Shown: positions 1 through 3,849, counted from the stretch's first letter. The stretch is DNA of 6,114 nt from CAG-791 sp000431495 (GCA_052117605.1 JBQKIT010000038.1), one strand, 5' to 3'. The notes: generated from the sequence alone by a model not told the origin. Numbers and translations are program-made.

Positions 1-17
1 TGCCATTCCTCCGTGAC

Positions 18-86
18 AGTCTGCTGTAAACTCGAATACAGCGGACTAAAGTTTACAGTATTGTCTCAGAATTCTGTTACAGCGGA
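18..86. repeat. Cluster of short inverted and direct repeats, possible IS end
   Basis: Several overlapping short repeats are packed into under 70 bases. An 11-bp imperfect inverted repeat lies at 18-28 and 37-47 (one G-T mismatch, 8-base loop). A perfect 9-bp inverted repeat, CTGTAAACT, lies at 24-32 with its complement at 50-58. The 9-mer TACAGCGGA occurs at 37-45 and again at 78-86. Because the two inverted repeats share bases, only one hairpin can form at a time. Such nested repeats just before a possible transposase start (126) would suit the end of an insertion sequence, but the opposite end is not in the window and no target duplication is visible. The repeats are seen directly; their role is inferred. 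Confidence 0.45.
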
Positions 87-125
87 AAGGCACCGGGGAT
101 CTACCATTTACGGAGTATCTATAAA

Positions 126-185
126 ATGGGAAAGAAACAATTTACATATACAAAAAAAGGGCGATATCAAAGGCTTAAACATTGA
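126..185 (+). pseudogene. 19-codon remnant, possible IS30-type transposase N-terminus
   Basis: An ATG at 126, with GGAG 10 bases upstream, opens a 19-codon frame (MGKKQFTYTKKGRYQRLKH) ending at TGA 183-185. The basic stretch ending in RYQRLKH resembles the segment just before the helix-turn-helix of some IS30-family transposases, but this is from memory of the family and the match is short. Nothing after the stop continues a transposase in any frame, so if the assignment is right the gene was cut here and joined to unrelated DNA. A different reading frame is open across 13-342 but has no ribosome site and no recognisable content. Treat the family name as a weak suggestion. Confidence 0.25.
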
Positions 186-257
186 AGTAACCCCTACAAC
201 CATCCAAAGTGATCATCAACCTTTTTTTGTTCTGCTTTCTTTATATGGTTCAACTGA

Positions 258-719
258 TTGCTACATCATTGTAATAACTCCGTTTTTCCTGGTGCAAAAA
301 ACTTACCAGAGAATCAAGCAATTTTTGAATATTACGATTTAATGCTTCAAAGTATCTCTTCGTACTCTTTTCAAGCCATGGCCCACTTAGATTTTCCTCG
401 AAGGTATTTTGATAGTTGGGAAATTCCTGAAAAAACAATTAATTCAATCCTTGAGCTAATGATAAAGAAAGAGATTTTATTAGAGATTAATACCTCTTCA
501 ATTTCTAATGACTGTACAGAACCATTGCCATCATATAATATTATAAAAAAATATATTGAGTTAGGCGGAAAAAAAGTTGTGTTAGGGTCAGATGCACATA
601 ATTGTTCGTTTTTAGGCAATGGATACGATTGTATTAGAAAAAACCTGCCTCTAGAATTAGAAATCGGGTATTTTAAAAACCGTGAATTTGTTGGGATAAA
701 TTCAAACACTTTTGAATAG
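258..719 (+). pseudogene. 5'-truncated PHP-domain phosphatase (histidinol-phosphatase-like)
   Basis: The frame encodes the C-terminal ~150 residues of a PHP-superfamily phosphoesterase of the HisJ/HisK type. Visible family motifs are AHLDFPRRY near residue 42 (the usual GH-x-D metal-binding segment), LLEINTSS near residue 75 (strand with the conserved Glu/Asn), and GGKKVVLGSDAHN near residue 104, whose Asp and His are metal ligands. HisJ-type enzymes hydrolyse L-histidinol phosphate in histidine biosynthesis using a metal cluster that also needs N-terminal HxH and Glu residues. Those are absent: about the first 80-100 residues are missing, and the frame is closed by stops just upstream of 258. 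The only start is a TTG at 258 with no ribosome site. The stretch is much more AT-rich than everything right of 1000, which suggests a separate foreign origin. It is almost surely not functional; PHP membership is fairly sure, the exact substrate is not. Confidence 0.72.
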
Positions 720-754
720 AAAATTGTTTGTAATTTTATTTTAGATTTTGGTGA

Positions 755-970
755 GTTATAACTGAATATAAAATCAATTCTGATGGAACTCTTACCTTAA
801 CAGTTGCCATGTTGTCAACAGATCTGAAGACGGACTGTCTATTTGCGCATGAAGTTACTGTACGTCCATTAGAGAATGGGAGGTTCCAATATGTAGGAAA
901 CAAAGTAACTTACCAGACGGAATATGGTTTGCCTTTCTGTGAGCCACGAATAACGTGGAACGAACGCTGA
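755..970 (+). pseudogene. C-terminal remnant of an unidentified element protein, no start codon
   Basis: A frame of 71 sense codons runs from just after a stop at 752-754 to TGA at 968-970. It has no plausible start, so it is a gene tail. The peptide looks like real protein: KINSDGTLTLTV, then a segment with TDCLFAHEVTVRPLENG, then GNKVTYQTEYGLPFCEPR and a WNER end. The alternating beta-strand pattern suggests a small beta-rich domain. From memory it resembles the end of DUF6070-type proteins carried by conjugative elements of gut Clostridia, but I cannot confirm that here. The base composition is more balanced than in the PHP fragment before it, so a junction probably lies near 720-755. A symmetric terminator follows 37 bases after the stop. 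Confidence 0.5.
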
Positions 971-1006
971 TAATCCTATCCTGGAAATAATCTAAAAATT
1001 GACAAA

Positions 1007-1042
1007 AATAAAGCTGGCAGTTTTGAAACTGCCAGCTTTATT
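1007..1042. terminator. Symmetric rho-independent terminator, 17-bp perfect stem
   Basis: Bases 1007-1023 pair perfectly with 1026-1042, giving a 17-bp stem with a GC-rich middle (GCTGGCAG). A-rich DNA lies to the left and T-rich to the right. On the minus strand the stem is followed by a T-rich tail, so it can end the minus-strand remnant operon. On the plus strand it can end the gene tail that stops at 970, although the U-tract there is weaker. It sits between convergent gene tails (970 plus, 1062 minus), the usual place for a two-way terminator. Confidence 0.85.
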
Positions 1043-1061
1043 CTATCTTCTACTATAAGCA

Positions 1062-1112
1062 CTACTGTGTTTCACGATTCGCAGGTGTTCTTAATGTAAT
1101 CGCATGGAGCTG
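1062..1112 (-). pseudogene. 15-16 codon C-terminal tail of an unidentified gene
   Basis: In a frame different from VirB4, the minus strand reads QLHAITLRTPANRETQ and stops at TAG (1062-1064), 20 bases before the symmetric terminator. Its position directly before a terminator, and its sensible composition, suggest the real end of a gene whose body was deleted and replaced by the VirB4 start. The junction appears to be near 1103-1110. I do not recognise the gene. It may equally be a chance open frame of this length. Confidence 0.3.
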
Positions 1113-1408
1113 TCAAAGAAATTCAGGAAACTGCACCACTCATCGAAGATGGCAGTCTTATCTTCCTGCTGTGCCAGCTGATAGTTGATGTCCTGAAACT
1201 GAATGGTCTTGGTGTAATAACTGTCAGTGACACGGCAGATGCCATCCGGGAACATTCTCTGAAAGGGAATGGACTGCTGTGCAGTCTGCGGAATACCGTT
1301 GTCCTTCTTTGCCCGTTCCACAACAGCTTTAATTTCTCGCTGCTGCTTCCGATTCAGATTTGCAGGCATTTTGATGTTTCTTGCCTGTGGCTTCTTTTTG
1401 AAAAACAA
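1091..1408 (-). pseudogene. Truncated VirB4-like conjugation ATPase (N-terminal fragment)
   Basis: This is the first ~105 residues of a VirB4-type ATPase of Gram-positive conjugative elements; the full protein is about 800 residues and powers the type IV secretion channel at the membrane. Family signatures visible are the basic start FFKKKPQARN, NRKQQREI, and the conserved run PDGICRVTDSYYTKTIQF followed by INYQLAQQEDKTAIF and FLNFFDSS. After FDSS the match ends and four unrelated residues precede the stop at 1091. Walker A and B motifs lie far beyond the break, so no ATPase activity is possible. Start choice: a TTG at 1415-1417 lies directly against AGGAGG (1418-1423), which is too close; the TTG at 1406-1408 has a 9-base gap to the same site and gives the usual family start. 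It overlaps the end of PrgI by 80 bases, a normal arrangement for translational coupling. Confidence 0.88.
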
Positions 1409-1763
1409 TTCGTTCAACCTCCTTTTCCAGTTTGTACTGACGCATCAAAGCGTCATAATAGTTGTCCGTCTGATAAGGGCGAACCTTGGGACGAACGAAT
1501 TTGGTCTGAATGAAGTGTTCTACAACCACTTCCAACGGCTGACTATCCTTTTCATACATTGCCAGAAAGAACAACGGTAACATGACGATCATCATGGACA
1601 GTGCTGCAAGGCTCACATTTCCGGTTGCTTTGACCAGAAAGAAAATCGGCACTCCGATGAGCGCCGCCGCACCAAAGCAAAGTAACTGCCGTTTCGTCAG
1701 ATTGAAGAACACTTTTGTTTTTACCCTCGTCAGGTCACGAGGTACGGGAATATACGCTGCCAA
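1329..1763 (-). CDS. PrgI family conjugation membrane protein
   Basis: This is an intact 144-residue PrgI-family protein, the VirB3-like small membrane component of type IV secretion in Gram-positive conjugative elements, acting beside VirB4. It starts with the hallmark YIPVPRDLTRVKTKVFFNLTKRQL, which I give here only by its ends: YIPVP (residues 4-8) and FNLTKRQLLCFG (20-31). Two membrane segments follow (about 29-48 and 51-70), then the conserved cytoplasmic MYEKDSQPLE and the RPKVRPYQTDNYYDAL region (about 91-106). The basic tail after residue 115 lies in the overlap with virB4. The start is TTG at 1761-1763, with GGGAAGGAGG at 1771-1780 and a 7-base gap. The upstream gene tail stops at 1781, touching this ribosome site, so coupling is likely. 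It is the only whole transfer gene left, and its partner VirB4 is broken. Confidence 0.92.
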   Translation of the reverse strand: MAAYIPVPRDLTRVKTKVFFNLTKRQLLCFGAAALIGVPIFFLVKATGNVSLAALSMMIVMLPLFFLAMYEKDSQPLEVVVEHFIQTKFVRPKVRPYQTDNYYDALMRQYKLEKEVERIVFQKEATGKKHQNACKSESEAAARN

Positions 1764-1780
1764 ACAATTTCCTCCTTCCC

Positions 1781-1894
1781 TTAGTGAGCGCTGAATACAC
1801 CCTTCGCAAGCGAACCAGTCTTAAACAGGGTGAAGCACAAAAGGACGGTGTAGCCCATAACACCCCAGATAGAACCGATGATGTCATCACTGAA
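1781..1894 (-). pseudogene. C-terminal fragment of a membrane protein, probably VirB6/TrbL-like
   Basis: About 37 codons ending at TAA (1781-1783) read FSDDIIGSIWGV, then a hydrophobic stretch GYTVLLCFTLF, then KTGSLAKGVFSAH. This gives one membrane helix and a short polar end. Its place immediately upstream of PrgI is where element operons of this type carry the VirB6/TrbL-like channel protein, so I infer it is that protein's C-terminus. The 5' edge is uncertain: the frame stays open to about 1921, but bases from about 1890 upward belong, in another frame, to the DUF6017-like tail of the replication protein. The deletion junction therefore lies near 1887-1894. Confidence 0.5.
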
Positions 1895-2012
1895 TTGTCG
1901 TCGGCGCATTGTATATCGTAGTCAGCATATACTGACGGATATTTCTAATCTTTGTGGTGTTCTCCTTGAAGCAGTCCATAACATATCGAATGTGTTCGGC
2001 ATTCAGTTTCAT
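1887..2012 (-). pseudogene. DUF6017-like C-terminal fragment of the replication initiator
   Basis: A 41-codon frame, offset from the RepA N-terminal frame, reads MKLNAEHIRYVMDCF, KENTTKIRNIRQYMLTTIYNAPTTI, then a stop at 1887-1889. The pattern of a Met/Leu-x-x-EHIRYV helix followed by NIRxYxLTxxYNAPTTI matches, from memory, the C-terminal DUF6017 region found in element-borne RepA_N replication initiators; in intact copies the protein continues a little further after the TTI. So this is the back part of the same gene whose front lies at 2011-2199, with the middle (several hundred bases) deleted. The join at about 2010-2014 also shifts the frame, so no chimeric protein is made. Confidence 0.68.
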
Positions 2013-2199
2013 ACACTCTACCGTTTTTATCTATCCAACCATTCTTGGCAGACAGGCTCATGCGGTCAAGCAAAATGCCATACAGCATCTTGGCATCGGC
2101 AGAAATATTCCAGAACCTCTCGTTCGTGAACAACACCTTCGGAACTCGATAGAATGTGAATAGATCGGATTGCTGACCGTAAAAATAATCAAAACTCAC
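1945..2199 (-). pseudogene. RepA_N replication initiator, N-terminal domain only (deleted and frameshifted)
   Basis: The first 63 codons encode the start of a Firmicutes RepA_N (RepA N-terminal domain) replication initiator: MSFDYFYGQQSDLF, then FYRVPKVLFTNERFW, SADAKMLYGILLDRMSLS, NGWIDKNGRVY. The intact protein binds iterons or an origin and recruits the replisome for plasmids and circularised conjugative elements. After GRVY the natural continuation is lost, and 21 unrelated residues follow to the stop at 1945, because the DNA has jumped into the DUF6017 part in a different frame. The start is GTG at 2197-2199, overlapping the stop of the preceding small gene (GTGTGA), with a GGTGG-type ribosome site about 9 bases upstream. 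It lies in an operon with the two small genes upstream. It is not expected to be functional, since the DNA-binding winged-helix domain is incomplete. Confidence 0.87.
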
Positions 2200-2330
2200 A
2201 CGGCTTCACCACCTTCTTTCTGCGGAAAACTTTCTGTTGTCAGCGGAATGCTGCGGAAAGTCGTATCCGTCTTTTCGTAAGGACATCGGGCAAAATAGTA
2301 GAAGCGGTATTCCTGTTCATACACATCCAT
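2196..2330 (-). CDS. 44-residue small protein between the Cys-rich protein and RepA
   Basis: I do not recognise this family. The chosen start is ATG at 2328-2330, one base after the TGA of the Cys-rich gene, and the stop overlaps the GTG of repA, so it is wedged exactly between two tightly packed genes. A longer in-frame start at 2414 would lie deep inside the Cys-rich gene and is less likely. The product reads MDVYEQEYRFYYFARCPY, then EKTDTTFRSIPLTTESF and an acidic end. It is rich in aromatic residues at the front with a single Cys, and has no membrane segment. The ribosome site is weak (GTGGGG about 10 bases upstream), consistent with coupled translation. Its position suggests a role tied to element replication or maintenance, but nothing in the sequence proves it. 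Confidence 0.5.
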   Translation of the reverse strand: MDVYEQEYRFYYFARCPYEKTDTTFRSIPLTTESFPQKEGGEAV

Positions 2331-2331
2331 A

Positions 2332-2556
2332 TCAACGAAGCCCCACTTCACGCATAACCTTCTTCGTACACCAACCAATGCACGGGTGATCTCGCCCATA
2401 GGGACAGCCATCACATTCCGACTTGGGTTTCGGCGGCAAAGAGATTAAGTAGTAGCAATTATTTCTACCCAGACGGCAGCCCTTTCTGCCATTCGTCCAG
2501 AAGTAGCAGTAATGACAGTCGCTCGGCTTGTCTGCGGTATAAACAGGCTTGCTCAA
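2332..2556 (-). CDS. Small 8-cysteine, probably zinc-binding, element protein
   Basis: This is a 74-residue protein with eight cysteines at about 14, 17, 27, 34, 48, 51, 59 and 63 (CX2C-X9-C-X6-C-X13-CX2C-X7-C-X3-C). The two four-Cys groups suggest two zinc sites, and the core CDGCPYGRDHPCIGWC looks highly constrained. I recall similar proteins just ahead of repA in conjugative elements of gut Clostridia, with no assigned function. The start is TTG at 2554-2556 with GGAGGT at 2564-2569 and a 7-base gap. Upstream ATGs in the same open frame (2588, 2609, 2778) lack ribosome sites and lie in or before the attenuator hairpin, although the residues just before the TTG (YKRLEVFY) look protein-like, so an ATG start at 2588 remains possible. 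There is no signal peptide or membrane helix. The stop is one base from the next ATG, so it is the first gene of a small-protein/rep operon. Confidence 0.7.
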   Translation of the reverse strand: MSKPVYTADKPSDCHYCYFWTNGRKGCRLGRNNCYYLISLPPKPKSECDGCPYGRDHPCIGWCTKKVMREVGLR

Positions 2557-2563
2557 ATAAAAC

Positions 2564-2569
2564 ACCTCC
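2564..2569 (-). promoter_or_regulatory. Ribosome binding site choosing the TTG start of the Cys-rich protein
   Basis: GGAGGT on the minus strand stands 7 bases before the TTG at 2556. It is the only good Shine-Dalgarno sequence in this leader, and it decides the start against three in-frame ATGs further upstream. Confidence 0.65.
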
Positions 2570-2582
2570 AATCTCTTGTATT

Positions 2583-2600
2583 TGCCCATGGGTTTGGGCA
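2583..2600 (-). promoter_or_regulatory. Second leader hairpin between terminator and ribosome site
   Basis: TGCCCA (2583-2588) and TGGGCA (2595-2600) form a 6-bp GC-rich hairpin with a 6-base loop. It lies just after the U-tract of the attenuator and 13 bases before the ribosome binding site. It could take part in an alternative leader fold, but this is inference. Confidence 0.4.
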
Positions 2601-2601
2601 T

Positions 2602-2649
2602 AAAAAAAGAGCGCCTATCCATCCCCAATGCGGGGCAAATAGACGCTCT
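2602..2649 (-). terminator. Attenuator-like rho-independent terminator in the leader of the Cys-rich/rep operon
   Basis: In minus-strand RNA, bases 2639-2649 pair with 2608-2618 over 11 bp (one G-U). After an internal loop, four C-G pairs (2632-2635 with 2623-2626) close a 5-base loop. Seven U residues (2602-2608) follow the stem. This is a textbook intrinsic terminator, yet it precedes the first gene by about 45 bases and no gene lies upstream on this strand until the tRNA, which has its own terminator. It therefore most likely acts as a leader attenuator for the Cys-rich/rep operon. No known riboswitch aptamer or clear leader peptide was recognised upstream. Confidence 0.75.
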
Positions 2650-2668
2650 ATGTACATAACGATATTTA

Positions 2669-2699
2669 ATTTTATCTGCTATAACTGCATGGTATTCAA
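2669..2699 (-). promoter_or_regulatory. Candidate promoter of the Cys-rich/rep operon
   Basis: On the minus strand, TTGAAT (2694-2699) could be the -35, and TAAAAT (2669-2674, 19-bp gap) or GATAAA (2671-2676, 17-bp gap) the -10. The transcript would begin just before the attenuator hairpin. The spacing is not ideal, so this is tentative. Confidence 0.35.
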
Positions 2700-2715
2700 A
2701 ACATCCGCCTTTTTT

Positions 2716-2810
2716 GATTAGCTGGATTTTTGGCACGATTTTGGGGCTGATTAGCAGGAAGGGCATTTTCATTAGCAAGAACAGCCCGTTTTCTGCTAAA
2801 AATTAGCTGG
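2716..2810. repeat. Four ATTAGC repeats, possible iterons or operator
   Basis: ATTAGC occurs at 2717-2722, 2750-2755, 2771-2776 and 2802-2807, with start-to-start steps of 33, 21 and 31 bases, close to whole numbers of DNA turns. The outer two are extended to the 9-mer ATTAGCTGG (2717-2725, 2802-2810). The last forms a small palindrome with GCTAA at 2795-2799. They lie upstream of the RepA_N operon, where a replication origin or Rep operator could be. The unit is short and the DNA is T-rich, so chance is not excluded. Confidence 0.35.
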
Positions 2811-2920
2811 CGATTTTGTCTTATAACAACCGTTCGATTCTGGAGGGGTTGTCAAAAATCAAATTTTGGAGTAGAATTTTATCTCATACAGTGAAAGAGC
2901 TTTTTCGTAGCTTTTTATAT
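2811..2920. other. Non-coding stretch between element remnant and tRNA terminator
   Basis: No gene is visible here. It is part of a gene-free region that runs from the Cys-rich start (2556) to the tRNA (2969), which otherwise holds the leader, the ATTAGC repeats and the tRNA terminator. Within this part there is only a 6-bp inverted repeat, ACAACC (2826-2831) with GGTTGT (2847-2852), and AT-rich sequence with two copies of GCTTTTT or close variants (2899-2917). An edge of the mobile element could lie here, but no direct repeat marks it. Confidence 0.4.
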
Positions 2921-2959
2921 AAGAAAAGCCGAAAACCCTTGAAAACAAAGGCTTTCGGC
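2921..2959 (-). terminator. Rho-independent terminator of the tRNA-Arg gene
   Basis: On the minus strand, 10 bases after the tRNA CCA, GCCGAAAGCCUU pairs with its near complement (13 pairs over 2947-2959 and 2928-2940, two of them G-U) around a 6-base loop, followed by UUUUCUU (2921-2927). Confidence 0.85.
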
Positions 2960-2968
2960 GTTGTTCAC

Positions 2969-3045
2969 TGGCGTCCATAAGAGGATTTGAACCTCCGACC
3001 CCACGCTTAGGAGGCGTGTGCTCTATCCAGCTGAGCTATATGGAC
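2969..3045 (-). tRNA. tRNA-Arg (anticodon CCT)
   Basis: A complete 77-base tRNA gene with encoded CCA. The acceptor GTCCATA (3039-3045) pairs with TATGGAC (2973-2979), then G73 and CCA (2969-2971). The D arm is GCTC/GAGC, the anticodon stem CACGC/GCGTG holds the loop CTCCTAA with anticodon CCT, and the T arm GGAGG-TTCAAAT-CCTCT follows. It reads AGG arginine codons. It has a promoter ending 15 bases upstream and its own terminator, so it stands as a single transcription unit. It lies about 130 bases from a half copy of another tRNA-Arg(CCT). Confidence 0.97.
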
Positions 3046-3163
3046 GTGTCTGATATATGATTATAGCCCGATCAAAGTCGAACTGCAATCCCTTATTTAG
3101 TTTTTTTTGAGGTGGCCGTTGTAACGCAACCTTAGGAGGCGGACGCTCTATCCAGCTGAGCTA
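3006..3163. repeat. 33-bp direct repeat shared by intact and half tRNA-Arg
   Basis: Bases 3006-3038 and 3131-3163 are identical at 30 of 33 positions, the three differences being consecutive in the anticodon-stem region. The match covers the D arm and the anticodon loop and ends just after the anticodon loop, exactly where the second tRNA is cut. It mostly reflects tRNA homology but is also the size and place of a typical tyrosine-recombinase attachment core. Confidence 0.7.
3060..3088 (-). promoter_or_regulatory. Strong sigma-70-type promoter of tRNA-Arg
   Basis: On the minus strand, TTGCAG (3083-3088) and TATAAT (3060-3065) are separated by exactly 17 bp, and the tRNA 5' end lies 15 bases after the -10. 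A near-consensus -10 and ideal spacing suit a stable-RNA gene. Confidence 0.85.
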
Positions 3164-3170
3164 CGCAAAC
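3131..3170 (-). pseudogene. 5' half of a second tRNA-Arg (CCT), cut after the anticodon loop
   Basis: From 3170 downward the minus strand reads a normal tRNA start: acceptor GTTTGCG, TA, D arm GCTC/GAGC, anticodon 5' stem TCCGC and loop CTCCTAA with anticodon CCT. The 3' strand of the stem should then be GCGGA, but the sequence becomes GGTTG, and no T arm, matching acceptor CGCAAAC or CCA is found here or elsewhere in the window. The acceptor differs from that of the intact tRNA at 2969-3045, so it is not simply a copy of it. It cannot make a tRNA. A break right at the anticodon loop is where many tyrosine recombinases cut, so an old integration or faulty excision is a reasonable cause. Confidence 0.8.
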
Positions 3171-3196
3171 ATATCTGCCATGCTGGCAGCTGTCTT

Positions 3197-3225
3197 TTGC
3201 TGCTGACACAGTGGAGTTATTATAC
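3197..3225 (+). promoter_or_regulatory. Candidate promoter for the PsiE-like gene
   Basis: TTGCTG (3197-3202) and TTATAC (3220-3225) are 17 bp apart on the plus strand, which would give a leader of about 105 bases. A second TATAAT at 3261-3266 has no convincing -35. Tentative. Confidence 0.35.
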
Positions 3226-3336
3226 ATCATTTTTCCTCTCCGTGGTACTGAATCTTCCAGTATAATGAAAAGAAAACATCGTGTTCGCGCGAAGCCGGAA
3301 AGCTTCTTCCGCGACTTATCAAACAGGAGAAAAGCT

Positions 3337-3849
3337 ATGAAGGCACCCGAAGAGAAAGAAGAAAAACGCATGGAGCGCATTGCCCGCAGCGAGAAGAAGC
3401 ATCGCGCACTGGCTGACTGGCTGGAGCTCGTCACCGAGGTCATGGAAATTGCGGTGGCGGTCATTGTACTGGTCGGCTTTTTCATCAGCATCATCCCGAT
3501 CCTGAAGGAAATGCCGAGTCTTTTGGACAATACCAATGCGTATTCCTTCCACGTCTTTCTGGAGCACGCATTTAACCTTGTTATTGGCATCGAGTTTGTC
3601 CGCATGCTGATTAAGCATACGCCTGGAAGTGCCCTCGGAGTTCTTTTGTTTGCCATCGCCCGTCATATGGTACTGGACAGCGGAAGCGGTCTGGAGCTTC
3701 TCATGAGCGTTGCCGCGATCGCCGGTATTTTTGTCATCCGCAAATATCTTTATGTACACTCCTTCGAATCCAAGGAGGACACCACCACCTTCGACTGGAT
3801 TCGCGGCGAGGAATCCGCCGCAAATCACGGTAAAGACGATTCAAACTGA
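3337..3849 (+). CDS. PsiE-like (phosphate-starvation-inducible E family) four-helix membrane protein
   Basis: This 170-residue inner-membrane protein resembles the PsiE family, named for an E. coli gene induced by phosphate starvation; the molecular function is unknown. It has a highly charged cytoplasmic N-terminus (residues 1-25), then four hydrophobic segments at about 36-57, 73-93, 98-113 and 119-139. The family core is visible: FLEHAFNLVIGIEFVRMLIKHTP (given by its ends, residues 74-96), LLFAIARHMV and IFVIRKYL. An acidic, probably cytoplasmic tail follows. Start choice: ATG at 3337 has AGGAG with a 7-base gap; a GTG at 3211 overlaps the likely promoter and an ATG at 3265 has no ribosome site. 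It stands alone, convergent with the malY-like gene, and I see no clear Pho-box, so phosphate control is not supported by sequence. Confidence 0.82.
   Translation: MKAPEEKEEKRMERIARSEKKHRALADWLELVTEVMEIAVAVIVLVGFFISIIPILKEMPSLLDNTNAYSFHVFLEHAFNLVIGIEFVRMLIKHTPGSALGVLLFAIARHMVLDSGSGLELLMSVAAIAGIFVIRKYLYVHSFESKEDTTTFDWIRGEESAANHGKDDSN

Noticed and set aside
13..342. Open 109-codon plus-strand frame at the left edge
   Set aside because: It has no ribosome site and no recognisable motif, and it runs across the apparent junction near 183 and into the PHP fragment in another frame; treated as chance.
2578..2778. Leader frame upstream of the Cys-rich gene as a 148-residue protein
   Set aside because: It would be translated through the terminator stem, from an ATG with no ribosome site; the in-frame extension is probably accidental apart from the last few residues.
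2826..2852. GTTCGATTC within a small inverted repeat, resembling a tRNA T loop on the plus strand
   Set aside because: The flanking stem does not pair as a T arm should, and no acceptor stem or CCA follows, so a tRNA remnant is not supported.
3211..3336. Upstream GTG (3211) or ATG (3265) starts for the PsiE-like gene
   Set aside because: Neither has a ribosome site, the GTG overlaps a likely promoter, and the ATG at 3337 has AGGAG at ideal distance.
3132..3656. Long minus-strand open frame opposite the PsiE-like gene
   Set aside because: It reads through the half tRNA and lies antisense to a well-supported gene with good ribosome site; no family features.
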